Numbered from the stretch's first letter, positions 42,745 through 51,972 are shown. The stretch: DNA of 64,000 nucleotides from Streptomyces marianii (GCF_005795905.1 NZ_VAWE01000001.1:620001-684000), one strand, 5' to 3'. The notes: generated by a model not told the origin, from the letters alone. Numbers and translations are program-made.

Positions 42745-45223
42745 CGGTACCGTTTCCCCGACCGCCCCGAGTGAGCAGGACACGCGCGGTGGCGATGCCT
42801 CCGGCGGGCAGATCGCACGGGGTGGTCGGGACGTACAGCGCGTCCCGGCCGCTCGCACGCAGCCGGTCGAGGACGGCGTCGAACGTCGTGCCGGGGGCGT
42901 CGGCCGGTACCGGCCCGGCCGTGGCGGTGAGGGTGCCCGCGGCCAGCTCGGGGACCAGCGGATCGCCGGTGTCGACCGCGTACCCGGAGTCGTCGGCGGT
43001 CAGCTGGACCGAGCCCAGCAGGTCCCGCAGGGCGGCGCAGCACGCATCCCTGCGGGAGAGGCCGGCGGCGACGGCCCAGCGCGCGGCCGGTCCGCCGGCC
43101 TCGCGGGCGAGCACGGCGGCGCCCCCGGTGCGTGCGTCCTCGCCGAGGTCGAGCAGGTGCGCCTCGATTCCCAGGTTGACCGCGGACTTGAGCAGGAAGA
43201 CGAGTTCGGGGTCGTCGTCCGGTGCCACCGTCGCGGTCCGGGCCGTGCCGCGCAGGGCGCACAGCAGGGCGTCGTGGGCGACGGCCGACAGAAGTCCGCT
43301 TCCCGCCGCCTCTCCGTCGGTGCCGCCGGAGCCCGCTCCGGCGGAGGTCGCCAGGACGATCCTCTCGCGGTTGTACGGGCCGAACGGCCGTACGGCGGCG
43401 GCCGGCACCTTCACGCGCTCCCCCGTGAGCAGCGACGTGGCCGGAACCCAGGCGGCGACCTCGGACTCCGTTGCGGTGCCGGCCCCGGTGCTGAGTGCGG
43501 CGGGTGCCACGGCGGGCAGGTCCGCACCGGCGCCGGCCAGGAGCCGTACCGGAGCGACGTGTTCGACGTAGGTCTCGGACGCCAGGCGCAGCGCCCGCGT
43601 CCGGGCCCCGGCGAGATGGTGCACGTCGAAGGCGGCGATCGTGCGGCGTTCTCCCGGGGCGAGGGCCAGTTCGAGGCGTGCGGCCTTGAGCGGGGTCTGG
43701 GTGAGCGTCTCGTCGTCGAAGCGGGCGAAGACCCCGGCGAAGGCACCCACGAGGGCGGTGCTGGTGCGGTTGAGCGCGTCGACGGTGTCCTCGGCGTCAC
43801 GCGCGGTCTCCACGCTCGCGGTGGTGGGGACGGCGAGCGCGCCGGGCAGCCCGGACGTCGTCTCCGGCCTCCCGCCGGGCAGGGGGCCGGGCACGCTCTC
43901 CCCGGCGGTCCTGGTGCCGGACCGTGCCCTGCCGGGGCCGCACAGCGAGCAGCGGGGGTGGGCCAGCAGCGGCTCGGCGACGACGTCGAGGGACTGGAGG
44001 TTCTGGAGCAGCACCTGCCGGTCCGTCTCGGCCGGCAGGGCTCCGGTGGCGATGCGGAAGACCTCGTAGGCGAGCAGATTCCCCGTCATGGCGGCGACGG
44101 GTCCGCCGAGCGGCCCCTCCCCGGCGGGGCGGCCGGGTTCGGCGGCGGCGCCCGCCACCTCGCTCCAGAGTGCGGCTGCCGCCCCGGCGTCGTGGTTGGC
44201 TCCGAGCCTCAGCAGGGCGCAGGACCAGCACCCGGTGGAACCCGCGGTGGCGAGCGGGCCGGTGACGGCCAGTTCGCCGAACGTCCACACGGGGATGAGG
44301 GTCTTGCCCTCGGGTACGCCGGCGGCCAGCAGCCGGTGGACGCGCCGCGCGGCACCCGTTCCGGTGACCACGACCGTGTCGTAGTCGGCGAGTTCCGGCC
44401 ACCCGGGTTCGGCGCCGAGCAGGTCGGTGCGCACGGGGCAGCCGTCGGCGGCGGCTTCCGCCGCTTCTGCGGCCACCTCGGGGAAGTCCGCGGCGAGGGC
44501 GATCCCGGCGCAGCCGTTGCGGACCAGGCTCAGGGCGCACCAGCGGGCGACCTCGTCGTCGCCGAGCACCGCGACGGCGGTGTCCCGGAAGCGGCGGAAG
44601 CGCTCGGGGGCACGGTCGGTGTAGTGGTCGACGTAGGCGATCTGGACGGCGTAGCGGCGTGCGGCCTCCTCGCCCGGCCCGCTTCCCGGGTCGTCGTCGG
44701 TGAGTGGTACGTCCCGTGCGAAGTCGCGCTCGTAGAGGGTCCGCACCAGCTCGGCCGCCATCCCGCGCTGCGGGGCTCCGAATCCCGAGCAGAGTTCCGC
44801 GAGGCTGTGGTCCCCGGTGAGGTGGGGCACCATCAGCGACGCGAACCGGTAGGCGGTACGGCCGGTCAGGTGGAAGCCTCCGTCGGCGTTGTGGAAGAGG
44901 ACTCCGCCCGGAGTCTCGGTGAACAGCACGTCGCGGCGGATCCGGGGCCGTGTGGTGGCGAGCGCGTCGAACGGCGTCCGGCCCGCGCGGGACGTACCGG
45001 GAACGCAGGCGCCCGCGTCGGCCGCCGTTCCGTCGGCCGTCCCTGCGCCGTCCGATGAGCCGGCGCCGTCCGGCGTCCCCGCGCCGCCGGCTGAGCCGGC
45101 TCCCCCGGCCGGATCCGCTCCGCCCGGTGATCCCGTCGGTTCCGCGTTCGCCACCGGGGCTGCCCCCTTCTTCGTGGAGCCGGCTTCTCTTGCGTCGTCT
45201 GCTTCGATGACGTCGGTGGGCAT
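42734..45223 (-). CDS. ThiF-like leader-binding (F) protein with degenerate YcaO-like C-terminus
   Basis: An 829-aa protein. After an Ala/Gly/Ser/Asp-rich tail, residues 75-170 (RPRIRRDVLFTETPGGVLFH, GRTAYRFASLMVPHLTGDHS) form the RRE-like leader-binding region. A ThiF/E1-like Rossmann domain follows (TAVAVLGDDEVARWCALSLV), with two zinc CxxC pairs (GCWSCALLRLG, RCSLCGPGR). The C-terminal 350 residues look like a decayed YcaO fold (AALGLASETYVEHVA-type segment, WVPATSLLTGERVKVPAAAV) lacking the ATP-binding Glu residues. Such proteins present the precursor to the YcaO enzymes. The ATG lies five bases after the end of the SARP gene, and its stop is inside the next gene. Confidence 0.82.
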   Translation of the reverse strand: MPTDVIEADDAREAGSTKKGAAPVANAEPTGSPGGADPAGGAGSAGGAGTPDGAGSSDGAGTADGTAADAGACVPGTSRAGRTPFDALATTRPRIRRDVLFTETPGGVLFHNADGGFHLTGRTAYRFASLMVPHLTGDHSLAELCSGFGAPQRGMAAELVRTLYERDFARDVPLTDDDPGSGPGEEAARRYAVQIAYVDHYTDRAPERFRRFRDTAVAVLGDDEVARWCALSLVRNGCAGIALAADFPEVAAEAAEAAADGCPVRTDLLGAEPGWPELADYDTVVVTGTGAARRVHRLLAAGVPEGKTLIPVWTFGELAVTGPLATAGSTGCWSCALLRLGANHDAGAAAALWSEVAGAAAEPGRPAGEGPLGGPVAAMTGNLLAYEVFRIATGALPAETDRQVLLQNLQSLDVVAEPLLAHPRCSLCGPGRARSGTRTAGESVPGPLPGGRPETTSGLPGALAVPTTASVETARDAEDTVDALNRTSTALVGAFAGVFARFDDETLTQTPLKAARLELALAPGERRTIAAFDVHHLAGARTRALRLASETYVEHVAPVRLLAGAGADLPAVAPAALSTGAGTATESEVAAWVPATSLLTGERVKVPAAAVRPFGPYNRERIVLATSAGAGSGGTDGEAAGSGLLSAVAHDALLCALRGTARTATVAPDDDPELVFLLKSAVNLGIEAHLLDLGEDARTGGAAVLAREAGGPAARWAVAAGLSRRDACCAALRDLLGSVQLTADDSGYAVDTGDPLVPELAAGTLTATAGPVPADAPGTTFDAVLDRLRASGRDALYVPTTPCDLPAGGIATARVLLTRGGRGNGTDAR

Positions 45224-45227
45224 GGCG

Positions 45228-47489
45228 TCACACCTTCTGTGGGGGACGGACGGACGGCGAGTCGTCGCCGCGCGCGTAGAGGCGCAGGAGGTCGTGCATG
45301 CGGTACGGGCCGGGCGGCCCCTCCTCGAGCAGTCCGGCGTCCGCCAGCCGTTCGAGAAGGTCCTCGGTCTCGCGCAGGGGCAGACCGAGCAGGGCGGCGC
45401 CGTCGCGGGCGTGGAGTCCGCCGGTCGTGTGCGCGCCGATGCGCAGGAAGGCGCGGGCGGCTCCCGCGTCGAGTCGGCCGAGCGCCGCGCCGAGCACCTG
45501 ACGGAGGGACATGTGCGGCGAGCCGGGCAGGGAGAGCCGGGCCAGCGGATCTCCGGACAGCCACTCCGCGCAGTCGGCGAGCCCCAGTGCCGGGCGGGTG
45601 AGGAGACGTGCCGTGACGATCCTGAGGGCGAGCGGATGGTGGCAGCAGGCGTCGGCCAGGGCGCGGGCGGCATCGGGTTCCGCGCCCACCCGTTCGCCGC
45701 CGAGTACGGTCCTCAGCAGCTCGTACGACTCGTCCTCCGCGAGCGGGCCGAGGCGCTGGACCCAGCCGCCGTGCGCGGCGATCAGTCCGGCGAGTCCCCG
45801 TCTGCTGGTGACGAGGGCGGCGGCGTCGGGGCGCGCGTGCAGCAGGGGCAGCACCTGGTCTCCGTCGAGCACGTCGTCGAGGACGAGCAGGATCCGGCCA
45901 CGGGCGTGCGGCTCTCCCACCGCGGCCGTGACCTCGGCCGTCACCTCGCGTGCGGTGAGCGGCACGCCGTCGGGACGGACCATCCGGACGAGGTACCCAC
46001 CGCCGGGAAACCGGCTCTCCGCGAGGTGGGCCACCCGCCGGGCGAGCGCGGTCTTCCCGATCCCGGGCGCCCCGGACACCACGACCGTCGCCGCCTCGTG
46101 TCCCTCCCGCCCCGCGAGGCGACCGCTGAGGGCCACGGTCTCGGAGGCCCGGCCCGTGAACACCGGAACGGGTGGTACGGGCACAACGGCCGGCGCGTCG
46201 TCACCGCGCAGCGCATGGGCGGGGGACGCAATCCGGGAGGACGGTGGTGGAAGCGGCCGGGCGTCCCCGTCGCCCGGCACCGGACGCCTCGGGGCCGACG
46301 TACCCGGGGGCACGGACGTCCCGCCGTGCGCGGGCGTCCCCGCCGGCACGGACGCCGGAGCCGCCGACCCGGCGGCGGGCGTCCCGCCGCCGGCGTCACC
46401 GGGCACGGGGCGGCCGGCTGCGGGTCCGTAGGGGTCAGCCGCGGTAAGCGCCCGCGCGGTTGCCGACGGTCCCGACCCGCCGTCGTCGCCCGGAGCGTCG
46501 CCGGGCCGTCCCGTCGGAGGGACGGCGTCGGGGCGCGGCATCACCGGGGCAGGACGCCGCGAGGCGGCTCCCGGAGCGTCCGCGGTGTCCGGCACAGGAG
46601 CGGCGCCGGGCACCGCGCCCCGGCCCGGTTCCGCCGGCAGGGGCGGGACCGCCGCGGACGGAGAGGGTGGCGCGGCCTGCCGCCCGGCCGCGACCGGGAG
46701 CGGGGGCCGCAACGGGGCCCCCGCCGCGAGAGCGGGAACGGCGCGCCCGAGGTCGTCACCGCGCAGGATGGCCAGTTCCAGTCCCCGCAGCGCCGGTGAC
46801 GGGTCGACGCCCAGTTCGGACCGGAGGTACGCCTTCACCCTCCGGTACTCCGCCAGCGCCTCCGTCTGCCTGCCGCTCCGGTACAGCGCCTCGATCAGCT
46901 GCTCGCGGAAGCGCTCGTGGCCCGGATGGGCACGTGTGGCACCCCACAGGGCGACCAGTGCCTCACCGCAGCGGCCCAGGGAGAGTTGCAGTTCGCAGAC
47001 CCTCTCGACGGTCCGCAGCCGCTCCTCCGCGAGCCTCGGAACCTCGTCCCGACGCAGCACGTCCGAGCGCACGTTCGCGAGCAGCGGCCCCTGCCACAGC
47101 GACAGCGCGTCCTCCAGGGTGTGCAGTTCACTCCCCGGGTCGTGGGCGTACGCGGCAGCCAGACCCACCCGCTCCCGGAAGCCGATCAGGTCGAGGGATT
47201 CCGGCCCCGCACCGATGCGGTACCCGCCGGGTACGGCCTCGATCGGAGCACCGGTGACACCGTGCTTCACGAACAGCCGGCGCAGCCGCAGCACACACGT
47301 CTGCAGTGCCGCTCTGGCCGTCGCGGGCTGCTCCTCGCCCCACATGGTGCGCTGGAGGTACTCGACCGAGACGACGGTGTTGGCGTGCAGGAGCAGGGAG
47401 GCGAGGAGGATGGTCGGTTTGGAAGGCGGGAGGACGACGGTGTCGGAACCGTCGGTGATGCTCAGCGGTCCGAGCAGCTGAAACCGCAT
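45228..47489 (-). CDS. SARP-family regulator with NB-ARC ATPase domain
   Basis: A 753-aa AfsR/DnrI-type activator. The N-terminal winged helix (MRFQLLGPLSITDGSDTVVL to AALQTCVLRLRRLFVKHG) binds heptamer repeats. The bacterial transcriptional activation domain follows (residues about 100-245, SLDLIGFRERVGLAAAYAHD to VKAYLRSELGVDPSPALRGL), then a long Ala/Pro/Asp-rich linker, and an NB-ARC ATPase with Walker A VVSGAPGIGKTALARRV near residue 470 and Walker B RILLVLDDVLDGDQVL. It heads the biosynthetic operon and probably activates it. GTGTCAG repeats in 11-bp phase at 29012 and weaker ones at 47950 are candidate sites. ATG 47489 gives the exact SARP N-terminus. Confidence 0.9.
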   Translation of the reverse strand: MRFQLLGPLSITDGSDTVVLPPSKPTILLASLLLHANTVVSVEYLQRTMWGEEQPATARAALQTCVLRLRRLFVKHGVTGAPIEAVPGGYRIGAGPESLDLIGFRERVGLAAAYAHDPGSELHTLEDALSLWQGPLLANVRSDVLRRDEVPRLAEERLRTVERVCELQLSLGRCGEALVALWGATRAHPGHERFREQLIEALYRSGRQTEALAEYRRVKAYLRSELGVDPSPALRGLELAILRGDDLGRAVPALAAGAPLRPPLPVAAGRQAAPPSPSAAVPPLPAEPGRGAVPGAAPVPDTADAPGAASRRPAPVMPRPDAVPPTGRPGDAPGDDGGSGPSATARALTAADPYGPAAGRPVPGDAGGGTPAAGSAAPASVPAGTPAHGGTSVPPGTSAPRRPVPGDGDARPLPPPSSRIASPAHALRGDDAPAVVPVPPVPVFTGRASETVALSGRLAGREGHEAATVVVSGAPGIGKTALARRVAHLAESRFPGGGYLVRMVRPDGVPLTAREVTAEVTAAVGEPHARGRILLVLDDVLDGDQVLPLLHARPDAAALVTSRRGLAGLIAAHGGWVQRLGPLAEDESYELLRTVLGGERVGAEPDAARALADACCHHPLALRIVTARLLTRPALGLADCAEWLSGDPLARLSLPGSPHMSLRQVLGAALGRLDAGAARAFLRIGAHTTGGLHARDGAALLGLPLRETEDLLERLADAGLLEEGPPGPYRMHDLLRLYARGDDSPSVRPPQKV

Positions 47490-47503
47490 CGCGGCACGCC
47501 CGC

Positions 47504-47854
47504 CTAGTCCCAGCCGTTGACGTGCTTGCAGAAGGCGAGGGCTTCCTCCGGGACGGCACCGTGGCGGGCCGCGTGCTCGAGGTGGCTGCAGAGGATGCAG
47601 GCCGCCTGCCGTTCCGCCGGAATGGGATCTTCCGACAGATGTGCGAGCCCGGTCCCGCTCCGGACGGCGACGGTGAGACCGGTGGAAGCGGTGAGACCGG
47701 TGGAAGCGGTCGTGGTCGTGACGGGGACGCCCGACGCGGCGGCGGGGACCGGGGCGGCTGCGGCGGCACCGGCGGTCGTGACGAGCGTGACGGCCGCGAG
47801 TCCGGCGACGAGGCCGGTCCGCGTGGCCCGGAGCGGTCTCTTCACAAGTGGCAT
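47504..47854 (-). CDS. Small exported Cys-containing protein at the head of the operon
   Basis: A 116-aa protein with a signal peptide (RTGLVAGLAAVTLVTTAGAA), a Thr/Ala/Ser stretch, and a C-terminal motif ERQAACILCSHLEHAARHGA, FCKHVNGWD that holds a CxxC, a third Cys and three His, which could bind a metal. No known family is recognised. It ends 14 bp before the SARP gene, so both are probably co-transcribed. Export and position hint at a role in immunity or product handling, but this is inference. Confidence 0.65.
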   Translation of the reverse strand: MPLVKRPLRATRTGLVAGLAAVTLVTTAGAAAAAPVPAAASGVPVTTTTASTGLTASTGLTVAVRSGTGLAHLSEDPIPAERQAACILCSHLEHAARHGAVPEEALAFCKHVNGWD

Positions 47855-47949
47855 CAGGTACACGTGTGCTCCCTGTTGTGGCGTACGGGTGGGGGATGTT
47901 CGCCACGTGCGACCTTGCCAGGGCGGGGGCACTTACAACCGCCGGAAGC

Positions 47950-47989
47950 CTGTCAGCTTGATGCAGGAGCCACGACAGCTTTGTGTCAA
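47950..47989. promoter_or_regulatory. Possible heptamer repeats between divergent cluster promoters
   Basis: CTGTCAG (47950), ACGACAG (47972) and GTGTCAA (47983) lie at 22- and 11-bp steps and resemble the GTGTCAG pair at 29012. They sit between the operon head (47854) and the divergent regulator gene (48404). Weak matches, but in SARP phase. The whole interval 47855-48403 contains no gene that I can support. Confidence 0.35.
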
Positions 47990-48403
47990 CCCAGCAGGAC
48001 GCGCGTAGTTGTGGTATGGCCCGGCCAAATCCGCTGCCGGTGCGGCGCGTTCACCGAAAGGTGGGCGGACCGGAGGGCCACATGCCACCCGCACCGGGCC
48101 CCACGTCCTGGGCAGGACTTCCCGCCGGCCACGCTCCGGCGGCTGCGGGACGTCAGGGCGGCGTACGCCCCGGAGAACGTCTTGCGCAACAACTTCCCCA
48201 TCCCGCCCGCGGAGCGGGCCTCCTGATCCGGAACGATCGCGGCCGTGCCATCCTCGACCCGGCACGGTGTCCGCGCCGCCTTCCGTGCAGACGGATCCGG
48301 CGGTGGGACGGTGCGAGCGGGGTGGACGCCGATCCGCGGTGTCGAAGTGTGCGGGGGCAGTGGCAGATGCCGGCAGGACCGGCAAGGGCTGGGGAGGAAC
48401 AAC

Positions 48404-49405
48404 ATGCTGGAGGCGGTGGGACTGTCGGCCGCGGAGACCGACGTGTACCGCGCGCTCGTCGGCGCCGCCGCGGCGTCGGCCGACGAGGTGTCCACGACGA
48501 CGGGCCTCGACGCCGGGACCGCCGGGCGCCTGCTCGTCGCGCTGGAGCACAAGGGCCTGGCCCACGGGGTGGAGGGAGTTCCGGGGCGGTTCGCCGCCAA
48601 CCCGCCCGACCTGGCCCTGCGCCCCAGGATCGAGCGCCGTGCCGACGACCTGGACAAGGCGCGTACCGCGGCGTCCGAACTCATGGAGGCCTACCGGCGC
48701 AACGCCTGGATCCGCGACGCGAGCGACGTGGTCGAGCCCGTCACCGGGGCCGGGGGGCTGCGCCGGCGGCTGCAGCAGGTCCAGGACAGCGCCCGCGAGG
48801 AGCTGCTGTGGTTCTGCAGGGCCCGGTACGTGGCCCTGCCGTCCGGCACGAACCGGGCCGAGTTCGACGCCCTGGGGCGGGGCGTCGGCTACCGGGTCCT
48901 GTACGAGCAGGCGTTCTTCGACGGCTCCGGGTCCGTTGACAACGTAGTCAGGGCGGTACGGGCGGGCGAAGCGGCGCGCGCCGTACCGGCGTTGCCCCTG
49001 CGGATGGCGATCGCCGACCGGTGTGTGGCGATCTGCCCGCTGGCACCGGCCGGTCCGGCGGGCGACCCGCGCGAGGAGACGGCGGCCGTCGTCCGCGGCA
49101 GCAGCCTGGTGGAGGCCCTCGTCGCACTGTTCGAACGTTACTGGGAGATCGGGGCCCCGCTGCGGGTGACCGCGCAGGGGCAGATCGGCGGTCCGGGCCT
49201 GGAGGCCGACGCCGACGCGCTGACGGCCGACGACCGGCATCTGCTGTCCCTGATGGTCGCCGGCATCACCGACGAGTCGATCGCCGGACAGCTGGGCATC
49301 AGCAGACGCACCGTGCAGCGCCGCATCCAGCACCTGATGCACATCGCCGGGGTGGCGACCCGGATGCAGCTCGGCTGGCAGGCCGCGCGCCGCGACTGGA
49401 TCTGA
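48404..49405 (+). CDS. LuxR-type transcriptional regulator with TrmB-like N-terminus
   Basis: A 333-aa regulator with the same plan as that at 26108: N-terminal winged helix (LSAAETDVYRALVGAAAASA, DEVSTTTGLDAGTAGRLLVA), a middle ligand-binding-like domain (REELLWFCRARYVALPSGTN), and a C-terminal LuxR-type HTH (LTADDRHLLSLMVAGITDES, IAGQLGISRRTVQRRIQHLM). The start at 48404 has GGGGAGGAA six bases upstream. It reads away from the operon and borders it, so it is probably a cluster regulator. Which of the two regulators is the main activator cannot be told. Confidence 0.82.
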   Translation: MLEAVGLSAAETDVYRALVGAAAASADEVSTTTGLDAGTAGRLLVALEHKGLAHGVEGVPGRFAANPPDLALRPRIERRADDLDKARTAASELMEAYRRNAWIRDASDVVEPVTGAGGLRRRLQQVQDSAREELLWFCRARYVALPSGTNRAEFDALGRGVGYRVLYEQAFFDGSGSVDNVVRAVRAGEAARAVPALPLRMAIADRCVAICPLAPAGPAGDPREETAAVVRGSSLVEALVALFERYWEIGAPLRVTAQGQIGGPGLEADADALTADDRHLLSLMVAGITDESIAGQLGISRRTVQRRIQHLMHIAGVATRMQLGWQAARRDWI

Positions 49406-49690
49406 GCGGAGCGGACGGCGGTGGTGCGGCCGGCTGGCCCTGCCGCACCAGATCGGGCGGTGCCGTGATGCCCGCCCCCACGGAAGGCGATCACGTCACA
49501 CCAGCGCGTCCTTCAGACCTGGCGCCCCGCGTCGCCGCCCTTGGAGGGCGCCGCGCCGGGACCCGTCCCTGGACCCGCCGGGCATACGGGACAGCCTTAC
49601 GCTGGCCGTCGAGGTGAGCCGCACCGGGACGCGCTTTCAGCCGAACCCCTTCGCCCGCACCGCACATGCACGCCCCAGGGAGGTGCCCGG

Positions 49691-50389
49691 ATGGAGACAC
49701 CCGCATCGTCGCCCGCGAAGCCGGAAAGTCCGCGGCCCCGGGCTCTGTTCCTGACGCTGACCCTGCTGACCGGGGCCCTGAACGCGATCGGCTTCCTGGC
49801 CCTCGGCGGGGTCTTCGTCAGTGTGATGACGGCCAATCTCGCCCTGGTCGGGATCGCGGTCGGTGGCTCCGACCCCGACCTGGCGCGGAACTCCGTCGTG
49901 GCGCTCGCCGGATACATCGCCGGGGTCCTGCTCGGCGCCCGGTACGGCGAGCGTTGTGAACGCCGGAACCGGCCGGGCGTACGCACGCTGCTCGGCAGCG
50001 AGTTGCTGCTGCTGTGCGGGGTCCTGGCGGGCTGGCTCGTGTCGGACGGCAGTCCTGCCGCACACCTGCGCACCGTCCTCCTGGGTACCGCCGCCCTGGC
50101 GATGGGATGTCAGAGCGCGACGATCCGGGCCGCCGCGCCGCCGGAAGTCTCCACCACGTACATGACCGGGCTCCTCACCACCGTGCTGGCCGATCTCCTG
50201 GCGCGCCGCCGACCGGACTGGGACAGGGCCGCCCTGCTCGCGGCGATCCCGGCCGGGGCCGCGCTCGGCGCCCTCGTCGTCGGCACCGCGAGGACGGCGG
50301 CACCACTGCTGCCGGTCGTCCTGGTGGCTGCCGCACTGACCCTGTCGGGCGGCGGGCCGGGCGCGCCGGGCCGGGCGGACCCCGGCTGA
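49691..50389 (+). CDS. DUF1275 (YoaK-like) membrane protein
   Basis: A 232-aa protein with six predicted membrane helices and the family pattern of DUF1275: FLTLTLLTGALNAIGFLALG then GVFVSVMTANLALVGIAVGG, with ALAGYIAGVLLGARYGERCE, the central ALAMGCQSATIRAAAPPEVS and TTYMTGLLTTVLADLLARRR. Function of the family is unknown; transport has been suggested. The ATG at 49691 has GGGAGGTG upstream. It follows the cluster regulator but has its own start region, so membership in the cluster is doubtful. Confidence 0.85.
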   Translation: METPASSPAKPESPRPRALFLTLTLLTGALNAIGFLALGGVFVSVMTANLALVGIAVGGSDPDLARNSVVALAGYIAGVLLGARYGERCERRNRPGVRTLLGSELLLLCGVLAGWLVSDGSPAAHLRTVLLGTAALAMGCQSATIRAAAPPEVSTTYMTGLLTTVLADLLARRRPDWDRAALLAAIPAGAALGALVVGTARTAAPLLPVVLVAAALTLSGGGPGAPGRADPG

Positions 50390-50450
50390 CGCGGCACGAG
50401 GCCGTGTTCGAGAAGGCAGCGGGCGGTCCGGTGCGCCGCACCGTCCCGGG

Positions 50451-50510
50451 ACGGTACGGGACGGTACGGGACGGTACGGGACGGGACGGGACGGGACGGG
50501 ACGGGACGGT
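50451..50510. repeat. Short tandem repeats (ACGGTACGGG and ACGGG units)
   Basis: Three copies of the decamer ACGGTACGGG (50451-50480) followed by five to six copies of ACGGG (50481-50510). They lie between DUF1275 and the whiB 3' fragment. Confidence 0.8.
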
Positions 50511-50518
50511 GCGGCCGA

Positions 50519-50676
50519 TCACGAGGCGGAGCCGTGCTGCGCCCGCTGGCGCTGACGCGCGGTCCGGCGCTTGAGCGCGCGGCGCTCGTCCTCGCTCAGG
50601 CCGCCCCAGACGCCCGACTCCTGGCCGCTTTCCAGCGCCCACTGCAGGCACTGCTCGATCACCGGGCAGCGGCGGC
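50519..50676 (-). pseudogene. WhiB-family gene, 3' fragment
   Basis: Encodes the C-terminal half of a WhiB-like protein: RCPVIEQCLQWALESGQESG, then VWGGLSEDERRALKRRTARQ and RQRAQHGSAS. It carries the third and fourth Fe-S cysteines and the GVWGG turn. The 5' half is at 55854-55977, on the other side of a 5177-bp element. The frame continues leftward-to-right into the element as far as 50806, so a fused polypeptide beginning in the element is possible but would lack the first two cysteines. The intact gene would encode a 91-aa WblE/WhiB1-like protein. Confidence 0.88.
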
Positions 50677-50754
50677 TTCTCTGGGGGCTGATCCTGTGTG
50701 GTGAGACGTTGCACCGGAGAGCTATGTTGATCTTCTGAAGATCGTTCTCTGGGG

Positions 50755-51972
50755 GTGCGGCTCTGTGGCGGGTTGTTGCATCAACCGTCGGATCATGGAG
50801 TTGCATTGCGTGCCTTTCCTGTCAGATTGCCCTCTGGCGTGCGGTATTGGACGGTCGTCGATGACGGCTACGAGGTCGTGTTCATCGCTGATCAGTGGCT
50901 GAGGTTCTTGCGGTTCGGCCGAAGCCGTTCCGAGTTGACGACGAAGGCGTACGCCGGCGGCATAGCGCTGTACCTGCGGTGGTGCCGGTCAACCGGGCGC
51001 GAATGGTCCGTCGCTGCGCGGGACCTGGGCCTGTTCATGGTCTGGCTGAAGTACACGCCGTCCTCGCTGGATGACGATCCGGCGCCGGTGGTGCTGGGGC
51101 CGGGCGCCGACCCGGCTCGCAAAGAGCGGAGGGTCAACGGCGTCCTGGCGGCGGTGCGGGGGCTGCTGTCCTACGCGGTGTCGGTCGGTGAGGCACCGAG
51201 GTCGGTGCTCGGGCAGATCTACGAGCTGGCGGACAGCCGGGACCTGCCGGTGGAGGCCCAGGGCGAGGATTCCGGCCTGACCTACCGGCTGCGAGCTGTC
51301 CACCGGAGCCAGGAGCCGGAAGCCGAGGTGGACCGGGCCACCGACGAAGAGCTGGTGGCGATGTTCCTGGAGTGCCGCAATGCCCGTGACCGGCTGATCG
51401 TGCTGCTGCTCGGCCGGGTCGGGCTGCGCCGCGGCCAGGCGGCCGGTCTGCACCGCAGTGACTGTCACCTGCTTCCCGATTCGCGGGCGCTGGGCTGCGA
51501 CTACAGCGGCGCTCACCTCCACGTCCGGCGACGGGAGAACAGCAACCGGGCGTGGTCGAAGTCGAAGCAGGCCTGGACACAGCCGTTGGACTTCCTGGTG
51601 GTCCAGGCTTTCGACCAGTACATCGACGAGCGACACGAAATACTCGGGGCGGGCGGCAGCGACTTCCTCCTGGTGAACCTGTTCCGTGAGCCGCTGGGGG
51701 CGCCGATGCCGCCGGACGCGCTGGGCGAGTTGTTCGAGCGGCTGAGCCAGCGGGCCGGGCTGTCGCGGAAGGTCGGTCCCCACATGGCCCGCCGGGCCTT
51801 TGGCAGCAACGTTGCGGACGCCGGCGGGTCGGTGGACGAAGTGCAGGCCCTGCTCGGCCAGACCCACCCGGAGTCGCCCAGGCCCTACCTGATCCCCGAC
51901 CGGGCCCGATTGCGCGAGGCGATCGAGCGCGTTCCCTCCCCGCGGTCCCTGCACGGGACGGGGGAGAAGTGA
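50755..51972 (+). CDS. TnpA-like tyrosine site-specific recombinase
   Basis: A 405-aa (from GTG 50755; the real start may be slightly later) tyrosine recombinase. The N-terminal SAM-like core-binding domain is visible (FLRFGRSRSELTTKAYAGGI, ALYLRWCRSTGREW). The catalytic domain has the Arg in LLGRVGLRRGQAAGLHRSDC (about R225), HMARRAFGSNVADAG (H343-x-x-R346), LLGQTHPES with the second His, and the nucleophile Tyr in SPRPYLIPD (about Y378). It is the first of three overlapping genes; its TGA overlaps the GTG of the next (GTGA). Together they should excise and insert the element. Confidence 0.82.
   Translation: MRLCGGLLHQPSDHGVALRAFPVRLPSGVRYWTVVDDGYEVVFIADQWLRFLRFGRSRSELTTKAYAGGIALYLRWCRSTGREWSVAARDLGLFMVWLKYTPSSLDDDPAPVVLGPGADPARKERRVNGVLAAVRGLLSYAVSVGEAPRSVLGQIYELADSRDLPVEAQGEDSGLTYRLRAVHRSQEPEAEVDRATDEELVAMFLECRNARDRLIVLLLGRVGLRRGQAAGLHRSDCHLLPDSRALGCDYSGAHLHVRRRENSNRAWSKSKQAWTQPLDFLVVQAFDQYIDERHEILGAGGSDFLLVNLFREPLGAPMPPDALGELFERLSQRAGLSRKVGPHMARRAFGSNVADAGGSVDEVQALLGQTHPESPRPYLIPDRARLREAIERVPSPRSLHGTGEK

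Noticed and set aside
42293..45058. A 921-codon plus-strand frame opposite the ThiF-like gene
   Set aside because: Same reason: antisense to a gene with domain motifs.
50451..50510. CRISPR or attachment site near the whiB fragment
   Set aside because: Simple decamer/pentamer repeat; the true element border is at 50677 with inverted repeats.
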